Assembly: GCA_964464925.1 (NCBI GenBank)
Contig: CAYXLI010000041.1
Span: 1-42,178, forward strand
Length of the DNA: 42,178 nucleotides
Direction: 5' to 3'
Source of the DNA: CAYXLI01 sp964464925
GTDB lineage: Bacteria; Acidobacteriota; Terriglobia; Bryobacterales; Bryobacteraceae
Under the pieces are notes generated by a model, which was given only the letters and a program-made list of their open reading frames with translations, did not search any database and was not told the DNA's origin. The position numbers were made by a program, and so were the translations under genes. Within the stretch, counting starts at the first letter, position 1, and every line of letters begins with the position of its first letter. Positions 33,556 through 41,313 of the stretch are shown here, in pieces.

Positions 33556-34158
33556 TCACCTTGCTCGAATCCCCTCAATGCTCATGTCCAGCACGGAGTC
33601 GATCAGGCGGCTTTGTTCTACAAAAGGGAAGGCCCCTTTCGTGATCAGCAGCATGACAAGCCCGTGCATGGCAGCCCAAAGAGATTGCGCCACCTCTTCC
33701 ACATCGGTTTTGCGTAACAGCCCGGCATCCACACAGTCCTGTACGCCGCGCCGAAGACAACTGAAGCAGCGAAATCCCGCCTGCTTCGCGTGCTCCTCAT
33801 GAAATGCGGCCGCGCCGCTGATTCCGAACGTAACCAGATAGTGCTGCGGATGGTCCAGTCCGAACTGGATGTAAGTTCTGCCTCCCCGCCGCAGCCGCTC
33901 CAATGGATCGCCCTTATCGTTGGCGATCGCCTCCATGCGAGCATCCAGTTTTGCGAACGTCTCGATACAGATCGCGGAGAGAATCGCGTCCTTATCCTGA
34001 AAATGCAGATAAAGCGTGCCGGGCGCGCAGCCGACTTTGCCGGCAATCTTGCGCATGCTGACGGTCTCGTAACCCTCTTTAACGAACAGATCACGGGCCG
34101 CGGAAAGGATTTCTTCCCGCAGTTCGGATTTCAGTCGTTCTCGCCGGAGAGTCGTCAT
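33556..34158 (-). CDS. TetR family repressor of the efflux operon
   Basis: A 200-aa TetR/AcrR regulator. The N-terminal helix-turn-helix (about 18-62) reads ILSAARDLFVKEGYETVSMRKIAGKVGCAPGTLYLHF, a textbook match. The C-terminal domain (VEEVAQSLWAAMHGLVMLLITKG) is of the WHG-containing TetR_C type that binds ligand and dimerises. I choose ATG 34158 rather than a GTG at 34167 because the latter would put coding sequence over the operator. The gene shares the operator palindrome with the efflux promoter 46 bp beyond its stop, so it likely represses both itself and the efflux genes until an inducer binds. Confidence 0.92.
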   Translation of the reverse strand: MTTLRRERLKSELREEILSAARDLFVKEGYETVSMRKIAGKVGCAPGTLYLHFQDKDAILSAICIETFAKLDARMEAIANDKGDPLERLRRGGRTYIQFGLDHPQHYLVTFGISGAAAFHEEHAKQAGFRCFSCLRRGVQDCVDAGLLRKTDVEEVAQSLWAAMHGLVMLLITKGAFPFVEQSRLIDSVLDMSIEGIRAR

Positions 34159-34160
34159 AC

Positions 34161-34201
34161 TGAACACTGTTCATTGTAAGGAGGGTCGAGCGGAAAGTCA
34201 A
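34161..34201 (-). promoter_or_regulatory. tetR promoter and autoregulatory operator
   Basis: On the minus strand TTGACT (34196-34201), a 17-bp spacer and TACAAT (34173-34178) form a near-consensus sigma-70 promoter. The palindrome TGAACA-G-TGTTCA (34161-34173) begins at the last base of the -10 box and ends 2 bp before the ATG, so the message would be almost leaderless and the operator covers the start region. Confidence 0.8.
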
Positions 34202-34231
34202 CAGTTTTCCGAATCTGAGCATCTAACTTGC

Positions 34232-35269
34232 GTGACCGAAATCGTGAAAGCGCTCGCCGCCGCGGAGCCCAAGGGTGATCTGCGGCCAATTGAATTTTCT
34301 TTTCCGGAACTCGGCCCCGAACAGGTAGAAGTCGAGGTTCTGTATTGCGGGGTCTGTCATTCGGATCTCTCACTGCTGAACAACGAGTGGGGAATGACGC
34401 AGTATCCGCTTGTGCCGGGCCACGAAGTGGTGGGCCGCGTGACTGCGGCAGGGAGTGGTGTCCGGGGACTCCCCGGCTCGCGTGGCAATCCCGTAGGCAA
34501 AACAGTGGGGATCGGCTGGTACAGCGGAAGTTGCATGGCCTGCCGGCAATGTTTGTCCGGCAACCATAACCTGTGCATCTATGCAGAGCAGACTATCGTG
34601 GGACGGCATGGCGGATTTGCCAGCCGCATTCGTTGTCACTGGGTCTGGGCCGTTCCCCTGCCTGAGATGCTCGACGTGCGGAAAGCGGGGCCTTTGTTCT
34701 GTGGTGGATTGACGGTCTTCAATCCGATCGTACAAAACGACGTGCGCCCAACCCAACGTGTTGGCGTGATCGGGATTGGTGGTCTTGGTCACCTTGCGTT
34801 GCAGTTTCTGAACAAATGGGGCTGTGAGGTGTATGCGTTCAGTTCGAACCCGGCGAAACGAGATGAGATTCTGCGGCTCGGCGCGCACCACGTGCTCGAT
34901 TCTCGCAATGCGGACCAGATGCGGAGCATTCAGGGCAGCCTCGATTTCTTACTATCCACGGTCAATGTTGTGCTGGATTGGGACGCGTACTTCGGAGTCC
35001 TGGCACCCAAGGGGCGGATGCATTTCGTTGGCGTTGTTCCGAGTGCAATTCCGGTACAGTCGTTTACTCTCATCGGCGCGCAGAAATCCGTCTCAGGCAC
35101 CCCGCTTGGAAGTCCGGCTACCTTGCTTGATATGCTTGGCTTCTGCGCGCGTCACGGGATCGAGCCGGTGACGGAATTCTATCCCATGTCAGCCGCGAAT
35201 GATGCGATCGAGCACCTGGACGCCGGGAAAGCGCGCTATCGAATCGTTTTGGAAAACGACCTGCGGTAG
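34232..35269 (+). CDS. Zinc-dependent NAD(P) alcohol dehydrogenase (cinnamyl/YahK-like)
   Basis: A 345-aa medium-chain dehydrogenase. Catalytic zinc ligands are C42 (GVCHSD), H64 (PGHE) and C157 (PLFCGGLT). The structural-zinc lobe has C101, C104, C107 and C115. The Rossmann motif GIGGLGH (181-187) binds NAD(P). The pattern FCGGLTVFNP and LNKWGCEVYAFSSNPAK match the broad-substrate aldehyde reductase subgroup (YahK, AdhC). GTG start. There is a slightly long loop (RGLPGSRGNPVGKTVG) before the zinc lobe. It diverges from tetR, so its promoter region abuts the operator; control by the same repressor is possible but not shown. Confidence 0.9.
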   Translation: MTEIVKALAAAEPKGDLRPIEFSFPELGPEQVEVEVLYCGVCHSDLSLLNNEWGMTQYPLVPGHEVVGRVTAAGSGVRGLPGSRGNPVGKTVGIGWYSGSCMACRQCLSGNHNLCIYAEQTIVGRHGGFASRIRCHWVWAVPLPEMLDVRKAGPLFCGGLTVFNPIVQNDVRPTQRVGVIGIGGLGHLALQFLNKWGCEVYAFSSNPAKRDEILRLGAHHVLDSRNADQMRSIQGSLDFLLSTVNVVLDWDAYFGVLAPKGRMHFVGVVPSAIPVQSFTLIGAQKSVSGTPLGSPATLLDMLGFCARHGIEPVTEFYPMSAANDAIEHLDAGKARYRIVLENDLR

Positions 35270-35346
35270 TCGGTTTTTCGACGAATACAACATCCTTTCC
35301 CCTCAGGTGAGAAACACCACGCGCGCCGCGTGAATCTGACCTAGTG

Positions 35347-35805
35347 ATGACCGAGACGGAGATGCGAGCCAATGTCATCCGCTTGGCGTTTCACGGGAAG
35401 GAACCGGACTTCAAGGAGTTCTGCAGTATTCTGCAGAACAGCGTTCCCGAGGCGCATGCGGGCGTCTTGCGTGGCAGCGCTATCACGGGTTTCCGCTGGA
35501 GCGACAATGCTCCGTTCGACGCCGACGGCCCGGGCACCAGTGACCTCGATGTGACTCTCGCCGGCTCGGAGGTGCTGCGTTACTATGTGTCGAATGGCTA
35601 TTGGATCCCTGGTGTCCATTCGCGTCCATTGAGTGAAGAGGATCCCGATATCGCACCCGATCTGGTGCCGCTTCGCGTGCGCCTGATGGAAATCGTGCGC
35701 CGCCCTGTAAACATTCAGGGTACGCGCGACTGGGTGCAATTTCTCCGTGGCGAAATTCTCGGTCAACCTTACTTAACTCTGTTTGGCAGCGTCGTTGAGT
35801 CGTGA
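35347..35805 (+). CDS. Small nucleotidyltransferase-like protein
   Basis: A 152-aa protein. LRGSAITGFRW followed by GTSDLDVTLAG resembles the G-S-x(n)-D-x-D catalytic pattern of the DNA-polymerase-beta/minimal nucleotidyltransferase fold, but with an unusual 16-residue insert between the two. I cannot see a third carboxylate with confidence, so activity is uncertain. It overlaps the following endonuclease/phosphatase gene by GTGA, so the two are a transcription and translation unit. An inverted repeat CACGCG-CGC-CGCGTG stands 14 bp upstream (35318-35332). Confidence 0.6.
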   Translation: MTETEMRANVIRLAFHGKEPDFKEFCSILQNSVPEAHAGVLRGSAITGFRWSDNAPFDADGPGTSDLDVTLAGSEVLRYYVSNGYWIPGVHSRPLSEEDPDIAPDLVPLRVRLMEIVRRPVNIQGTRDWVQFLRGEILGQPYLTLFGSVVES

Positions 35806-36530
35806 GCCTCCGGATCCTGAGCTTCAACATTGAGAATGGAGGCAAGGGCCGCGAGGAGCGGATCGCGGCGCTCCTTCGCTCAACCGAACCGGACCTGGTG
35901 ATCCTGGAGGAGGCTTATGACGGAGACGTCGTGCGCCGGCTCGCCGAGGGTCTCAAAGCCAAGACTTGGGCCGCGGCGCCCGGCCAGTCGGTCGCATTCC
36001 TTAGCCGCGTGCCCGTGGAGCGACACGCGTGGCATCGCGTGTGGTTTGCGCGCAGAGCCTATCTGGAAGTGGTACTGGCCGAAGAACAGGTCCGAGTCTT
36101 CGGAGTTCACCTTTCCGCAATTCACTCCAACGTCACCGAGGAGCGCCGTACTTTTGAGATGCGTTCATTGTTACGCGGTCTGGCGACTTACCGCGACCAG
36201 TTCCACCTGGTCACCGGTGATTTCAACACGCTCGCGCCGGGCGAGAAACTCGATCTGGCCAAACTCCCGCCTCGGCTCAGAGCTTTTGCGTGGATCACTG
36301 GTGGGCAGATCCGCTGGAAGACTATTCAACTCATGCTGAGCGCCGGGTATCTGGATGTGCACCGTACGCTGCACCCCACACTGCCCGGGTACACCTTCCC
36401 CACCTGGGATCCGCACGTCCGCCTGGACTATGCGTTCGTTCCGGCCGCGTTCACCCACCGGCTGCGCACGTGCGAAGTAGTGCGAGAAATCGCATCCGAT
36501 CACTTCCCCTTGCTGACCGAGGTCGCCTGA
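35802..36530 (+). CDS. Endonuclease/exonuclease/phosphatase-fold hydrolase
   Basis: A 242-aa metal-dependent phosphodiesterase of the EEP superfamily (AP endonuclease, DNase I, sphingomyelinase, inositol phosphatases). It shows each usual motif in order: SFNIEN (Asn), VILEEA (metal-binding Glu), FGVHLS (His), TGDFN (Asp/Asn pair), RLDYAF (Asp) and SDHFPL (final Asp-His). No signal peptide, so it is probably cytoplasmic. GTG start overlapping the previous stop. Whether it acts on DNA, RNA, lipid or a nucleotide made by the neighbouring nucleotidyltransferase-like protein is unknown. It converges with the next gene 2 bp away. Confidence 0.85.
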   Translation: MSLRILSFNIENGGKGREERIAALLRSTEPDLVILEEAYDGDVVRRLAEGLKAKTWAAAPGQSVAFLSRVPVERHAWHRVWFARRAYLEVVLAEEQVRVFGVHLSAIHSNVTEERRTFEMRSLLRGLATYRDQFHLVTGDFNTLAPGEKLDLAKLPPRLRAFAWITGGQIRWKTIQLMLSAGYLDVHRTLHPTLPGYTFPTWDPHVRLDYAFVPAAFTHRLRTCEVVREIASDHFPLLTEVA

Positions 36531-36532
36531 CG

Positions 36533-37747
36533 CTACCAGAAGTGTGTCGCCAGAACCTCTGGCGGCCCCGGTGTGCCACCCACGATTTTCGTCTCCAGAA
36601 CGATCTGCATATTCTTTTGCGGCCAGTCTTTCGGAGCCGAGGCGAGAGCTTTGCTAAAGTACGATGCGTTCGCCAGAAAATCACCGGCCATCATCGTCCC
36701 GAAGTGCGAAATACCGCCGGCCGCCACTACCCAACGTTCCGTGTTCGGATCGAAAATACGAGTCACGATCGCGTAGTCCTCTTCACCGTTCCACGTACCG
36801 CTCATCTTTGCGACCTTCCACGGAGTCGAACCCGGGTTCTGCCGGTCTAAAACGGTACGCGTCTGTGGATCACTAGACTGCCCTAGTGAAAACCGCAATC
36901 CCTCGCTTAAACGCAAAGTCCAGGCATTGTTGAATGCCCCGATCAGAACCACGGGATGGCCTCGCAACTCGGAATATGGCGTTGTTGCGGCTCCGCGGAC
37001 ATTGTATTCCTTGCCTTTCGAGTAGAGATAACCGCCCAGCCGGCCGAGGCAGATTGCATCGCCGAAGTACATAAATCGATCACGCAGGGGTGCCAGATTG
37101 GCGGCGGGGATCATCGCCTTTGCGTCGACTCCATTTGCCGCTGTCAGAGGAGGCTTGCCATCGTAATAGTACAGCCCCGTTTGCCCGACGCACAATTGCA
37201 CAATCCCAGGGGTGGCAATGATGGGCGACCAAAACCGATCCAGGTCCGACGGTGGAGAGCTTCCACTTACGGGCCGCCGCAGCACAGGCACTGCGGTAAA
37301 AACAATGATCAGCAGCAGCACCGCGCCATACCACCACTGAAAGCTTGTGGTCTTCGCAGAGGTTTGCCGTTCCGGAGCGCGAACCGGTGCACAACGGAAA
37401 TCAGGCACATAAGAGCCGGGCGGCAATTCGATGCGCATCTCGGTCTCGTGCTCGGGCTCGAGATAGTACTGCGCAAGGCGTTTGCGGACTTCAGCCGCAG
37501 CATTACGAACCACGGCGTCCTCATTCGTGTCATAGCCCGGGTCGCGTCCGAACACCACGGTTCCTACGACCCGCTCTTTCAATTCGTCCGGATTTCCATT
37601 CAGGAATGTATCCACCACGTAACGCAACAGAGCCTGACACCGGCGGCTATTTTTGAAATGGCGGCTAGAGAGGATGCGCTCCAGTTGTGCGCCGATCAGA
37701 TCGACCCCAGCTGGCTGGCGGTCGGTCCGATCCTGGATTTCAATCAT
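36533..37747 (-). CDS. Membrane-tethered winged-helix-like regulator candidate B
   Basis: A 404-aa paralogue of the protein at 7337-8551. The N-terminal domain (about 18-116) has LKERVVGTVVFGRDPGYDTN, VVRNAAAEVRKRLAQYY and ELPPGSYVP, aligned with FDPRLDSTVRVQTSRLRAKL and EIPRGSYSV of copy A. One transmembrane helix follows (138-156, WWYGAVLLLIIVFTAVPVL). The C-terminal extracytoplasmic domain begins DRFWSPII and ends YAIVTRIFDPNTERWVVAAGGISHFGT..GGTPGPPEVLATHF, again matching copy A. It is divergent from the second Oar-like receptor with a 208-bp region rich in repeats between. I infer the same role: a transmembrane one-component regulator for its receptor. Confidence 0.62.
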   Translation of the reverse strand: MIEIQDRTDRQPAGVDLIGAQLERILSSRHFKNSRRCQALLRYVVDTFLNGNPDELKERVVGTVVFGRDPGYDTNEDAVVRNAAAEVRKRLAQYYLEPEHETEMRIELPPGSYVPDFRCAPVRAPERQTSAKTTSFQWWYGAVLLLIIVFTAVPVLRRPVSGSSPPSDLDRFWSPIIATPGIVQLCVGQTGLYYYDGKPPLTAANGVDAKAMIPAANLAPLRDRFMYFGDAICLGRLGGYLYSKGKEYNVRGAATTPYSELRGHPVVLIGAFNNAWTLRLSEGLRFSLGQSSDPQTRTVLDRQNPGSTPWKVAKMSGTWNGEEDYAIVTRIFDPNTERWVVAAGGISHFGTMMAGDFLANASYFSKALASAPKDWPQKNMQIVLETKIVGGTPGPPEVLATHFW

Positions 37748-37796
37748 TGATCACCCCGAATGAATGTTGACAGCAATTCTATAACAAGAAAAAAAT

Positions 37797-37876
37797 GACG
37801 TCGAGGACGTCGGAGAACACATGCGGTAACGTACTCGCAACGTACTGACAAGACTGGGGCGCTCGACGTCCTCGAC
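37797..37876. promoter_or_regulatory. Repeat-rich candidate operator region before receptor B
   Basis: GACGTC occurs three times (37797-37802, 37806-37811, 37865-37870). A 13-bp perfect inverted repeat GTCGAGGACGTCG / CGACGTCCTCGAC spans 37800-37812 and 37864-37876. Inside the loop, AACGTACT is directly repeated at 37828-37835 and 37839-37846, eleven bases (one helical turn) apart. Such an arrangement is typical of cooperative binding by a dimer or by two regulator molecules; alternatively the long repeat forms an mRNA hairpin. The binding protein is not known; the divergent regulator candidate is the obvious suspect. Confidence 0.55.
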
Positions 37877-37955
37877 TGTCCAGTACCTCACATTGGGTCT
37901 CCTTGGGTATAGACTGTAGGCACTCGAGGTTTTTCTCTCCTCAGAAAGTCGATCT

Positions 37956-40900
37956 ATGAATACCACGCTTCGTATTTGTGTAGCTGCGGCTATGCTTGCC
38001 GCGAGCCTGTTCGCTCAATCCACCACACAGCAGATCTCCGGCACAGTGAAGGATTCCTCCGGAGCTGCCGTTACTAGCGCAAGGATCTCTGTATTGAATA
38101 ACGGAACGGGCCAGGTTCGCGAGACTACCACGAACGAATCCGGCAATTGGGCCATTACAAACGTTCCAATCGGCGAATTCGACATCACCGTTGAAGCGCC
38201 GGGATTCAAGAAGACTACGCAGAAGGGCTTGAAAGTTGACGTGAACGCCAAGCCGGCCGTAGATACCACAATGGAGGTCGGCTCGCTCAACGAATCTATC
38301 ACGGTAAATGCGGAAGCGGTCCAGATCGAGACGAGCAACGGGGATGTCGGCCGTCTGATTACTGGGCAGCAGGCAACCAACATGCAGTTGAACGGGCGCA
38401 ACTTCACACAACTGCTAGCCCTCATCCCCGGCGTCGCCACCACAAACCGCTCCGCCATGGACTTATTCGGCGGATACGGCTCCAATATGAGCGCGCAGTC
38501 GGCGAATGGCGGCCGTACCGATACGTTCTCCTGGAACATCGACGGTGTGGACAACAAGGACAACGGCGGCGGCGGCAATAATTTCGTCAACATCAACCCG
38601 GACGCAATTGCTGAATTCAAGGTCCTCACGACGAACTACAGTGCGGAATATGGACAGAACTCGGGCGCAATCATCAATCTGGCTCTGAAAAGCGGCACGA
38701 AGGACTTCCACGGAGCCGCCTACGAGTTCGTCCGTAATGATGCATTCGACGCTCGCGCCTTCAATGCCCTGACGAAGCAAAAACTGCGGTTCAACAACTG
38801 GGGCTGGAACCTCGGCGGTCCGGCGTACATACCCGGAAAGTTCAACTCGGACAAGAGCAAGTTCTTCTTCTTCACTGGCATGGAATTCAAGCGCTATCGC
38901 CAGGGCAGTATCAACACATGGGTAGTGCCTACTCTTCCCACTCGCAACGGCGATTTCTCTTCGCTGCCAGCCTCCCAGTGGCCCAAGGATCCGAACACCG
39001 GTCAAGTCTTCGCAGGCGGCGTGATTCCGCAGGACCGCTTAAGCAAGAATATGGCTCGCCTCATTCAGAATTACCCCGCTCCGAACTTCACTGGCGCTGG
39101 CGGAAACCTGGTATTCCCGACCACCACGCCGAACGATGCGAATCAGTATTTGGTCCGCGGTGATTACCTTATCAACAGCAAGCACACGGTATCGGTCCAT
39201 TACCTGCGGGACTACTACACGAACCTGAACAACCTGACGTCTCTGGTGACGTATACGAGAAAGATTCCAGGCACCAACACCAAGGCGCAATGGACATTCG
39301 TGGCCAGCCCAACTACGGTAAACACCTTCCAGGCATCGTTCAGTGGCAATGTGATCCTACAGGGCGACTTCGCTGCAAATCCAATTTTCCTGACCGACTA
39401 TACGCGCAAGGGTGAGGGTATTACCCTTCCTATGATCTACGGGCGGAACAACACCATCCCAAGCGTAAACATAGCCGGCTACAACGGCCTGGGCGCATCC
39501 AATGTGAACTGGAACAACTTCAACCGGATATTTAACTTCAAAGATGACTGGTCGAAGATCCTCGGAAACCATACCCTGAAGCTCGGCACTCTCTTCATGC
39601 GGAGTCGCAAAAACCAGGACAACTGGCCCGCAGTCAACGGTACCGTTAACTTTGCAACTGGTCACTCCAACTCAACCGGCAACGCATTCGCAGACGCCCT
39701 GATCGGCAACTTCTCGCAATACACGGAAGCCGACACGAATCGCGAGGGGTGGTATCGCTTCTCGCAGTGGGAATCGTATGTCCAGGACGATTGGAAAGTG
39801 AACACGCGCCTTACCGTGAACCTGGGCCTGCGCTATCAATACATGCAGCCGCAGTTCTGCGCCCTGCAGAATTGCGTTCTGTTCCTGCCGCAATACTATG
39901 ACCTGAAGAAGGCGCCCGCCGTGAATCCAACCACTGGCGCCATCATCCCGACCGCGAACTACGATCCTTATAACGGACTCGTTCTGGGCGGAACCGGCTT
40001 CCCGGATTATGCGGCAAAGCGTATTTCGATGGCAAACGATCCCGCCGTGAAGGCGCTGTTCCGCGGAATTCCGAAGGACCTGGCTAACACCTATTGGGGG
40101 ACATGGGGGCCGCGACTCGGCTTCGCTTTCGATCCCACGGGTAAACAGAAAACCGTGCTGCGCGGCGGCTATGGTATGTTCTACGAACGGATCGAAGGGA
40201 ACTTCCTTTTCAGTGCCATCAACAATCCGCCATTCATCTCGCAGTCCGATGTCTATGACGGCAATATAGAGAGCCCCACCGGTGGCACGCGCCAGGCGTT
40301 TCCGGCAGGGCTGTCGAACTCGCACTTCCTCGATATGAAGGTGCCGCGCATTATGAACTGGAGCTTTGGGATCCAGCAGAAGCTCGACAACGCCACCACT
40401 TTCGATCTGGCTTATGTCGGATCGAGCGCCGCCAATCTTTCGCGCACTGTCAACCTCAACCAGCTGCCGGTTGGAACGCTACAGAAGAACCCCGGCGTCA
40501 ACACGAATGCGCTGCGGCCTTACCCAGGCTACGCGAACATCAATATGTATGTGACGGGATCCAACTCCGCTTACAACTCCATGCAGCTCTCGGTGAAGCG
40601 CCAGATGAAGAATGCCGGGCTCCTGAACCTCGCCTATACCTGGTCTCGCGTCACCACCGATGCCAGCGGATATAGCGAGCAGCCGATGGATAGTTACAAT
40701 TTCAAAGCCGAGCACGGCCTTGCGAGCTTCCACCGCGCGCACGTCTTCGTGTTCAGCTACATCTACCCGCTTCCCTTCTGGACGACTGGCGGCACTTGGT
40801 ACAAGACGATTCTTGGAGGGTGGCAGGTCTCTGGTGTGACCACGATACAGACCGGCACTCCTCTGAATCTGGGTATTAATCCGGATCAGGCGGGCATCGG

Positions 40901-41249
40901 CCAGGGTGGACAGCGGCCTAACGTGGTCGGAGACTGGAACCAGGACGCGCACACGCTGTATCGCTGGTTTAACCCGGCGGCATTCGCCCTACCGGCGCCC
41001 GGTACATTCGGCAATCTAGGCCGCAATGTATTGATCGGACCGGGCCAGAACATCTGGGACGCATCGCTACAGAAATACTTCCGCTTCAATGAGCGCTACA
41101 GCGTGCAGTTCCGGGCCGAGTTTTACAATGCTCCGAACCACCTCTCCTGGTGGGGCGTAGGCACGACGCTCGGCAACTCCAATTTCGGCCAGATCACCAG
41201 CGCCACCGATCCCCGGAGCCTGCAGCTTGGCCTGCGCTTCATGTTCTAA
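37956..41249 (+). CDS. Oar-like TonB-dependent receptor B
   Basis: A 1097-aa outer-membrane protein of the same type as receptor A. The signal peptide ends ASLFA-Q (about 20). A carboxypeptidase-regulatory-like domain follows (ISGTVKDSSGAAVTSARISV; GEFDITVEAPGFKK). The plug has QLNGRNFTQLLALIPGVATT and a GGY-rich segment, then barrel strands such as VNLGLRYQYMQP and KTVLRGGYGMFYERI. The last residue is Phe (LGLRFMF). Receptors A and B share domain order and key words but differ strongly along the barrel, so they likely accept different ligands. ATG 37956 starts the signal peptide directly. No specific ligand can be assigned. Confidence 0.92.
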   Translation: MNTTLRICVAAAMLAASLFAQSTTQQISGTVKDSSGAAVTSARISVLNNGTGQVRETTTNESGNWAITNVPIGEFDITVEAPGFKKTTQKGLKVDVNAKPAVDTTMEVGSLNESITVNAEAVQIETSNGDVGRLITGQQATNMQLNGRNFTQLLALIPGVATTNRSAMDLFGGYGSNMSAQSANGGRTDTFSWNIDGVDNKDNGGGGNNFVNINPDAIAEFKVLTTNYSAEYGQNSGAIINLALKSGTKDFHGAAYEFVRNDAFDARAFNALTKQKLRFNNWGWNLGGPAYIPGKFNSDKSKFFFFTGMEFKRYRQGSINTWVVPTLPTRNGDFSSLPASQWPKDPNTGQVFAGGVIPQDRLSKNMARLIQNYPAPNFTGAGGNLVFPTTTPNDANQYLVRGDYLINSKHTVSVHYLRDYYTNLNNLTSLVTYTRKIPGTNTKAQWTFVASPTTVNTFQASFSGNVILQGDFAANPIFLTDYTRKGEGITLPMIYGRNNTIPSVNIAGYNGLGASNVNWNNFNRIFNFKDDWSKILGNHTLKLGTLFMRSRKNQDNWPAVNGTVNFATGHSNSTGNAFADALIGNFSQYTEADTNREGWYRFSQWESYVQDDWKVNTRLTVNLGLRYQYMQPQFCALQNCVLFLPQYYDLKKAPAVNPTTGAIIPTANYDPYNGLVLGGTGFPDYAAKRISMANDPAVKALFRGIPKDLANTYWGTWGPRLGFAFDPTGKQKTVLRGGYGMFYERIEGNFLFSAINNPPFISQSDVYDGNIESPTGGTRQAFPAGLSNSHFLDMKVPRIMNWSFGIQQKLDNATTFDLAYVGSSAANLSRTVNLNQLPVGTLQKNPGVNTNALRPYPGYANINMYVTGSNSAYNSMQLSVKRQMKNAGLLNLAYTWSRVTTDASGYSEQPMDSYNFKAEHGLASFHRAHVFVFSYIYPLPFWTTGGTWYKTILGGWQVSGVTTIQTGTPLNLGINPDQAGIGQGGQRPNVVGDWNQDAHTLYRWFNPAAFALPAPGTFGNLGRNVLIGPGQNIWDASLQKYFRFNERYSVQFRAEFYNAPNHLSWWGVGTTLGNSNFGQITSATDPRSLQLGLRFMF

Positions 41250-41251
41250 TT

Positions 41252-41301
41252 GGCTGATTGGGGCTGATTGGGGTCAGACCCCAATGGCTGGCTTACACTT
41301 T
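41252..41301. repeat. Dispersed palindromic repeat, copy 2, with short tandem lead
   Basis: GGCTGATTGG is repeated in tandem (41252-41261, 41262-41271) and runs into TTGGGGTC-A-GACCCCAA (41268-41284, 8-bp arms), then CTGGCTTACA and TTT. It fills most of the space between receptor B and the converging glycosyltransferase. The palindrome and tail match copy 1 at 20854-20887. It could stop transcripts from both sides, although no T-run directly follows the stem. Confidence 0.75.
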
Positions 41302-41313
41302 TTGCGGAAATTC

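Noticed and set aside
33556..34158. Upstream GTG (34167) as the tetR start
   Set aside because: It would place coding sequence inside the operator palindrome and next to the transcription start; the ATG at 34158 fits better.
35318..35332. Hairpin CACGCG-CGC-CGCGTG as a terminator for the alcohol dehydrogenase gene
   Set aside because: The stem is only six base pairs and no T-run follows; kept only as a note with the downstream gene.
36956..37750. Open frame of 264 codons on the plus strand
   Set aside because: Antisense to regulator candidate B, which is supported by its paralogue.
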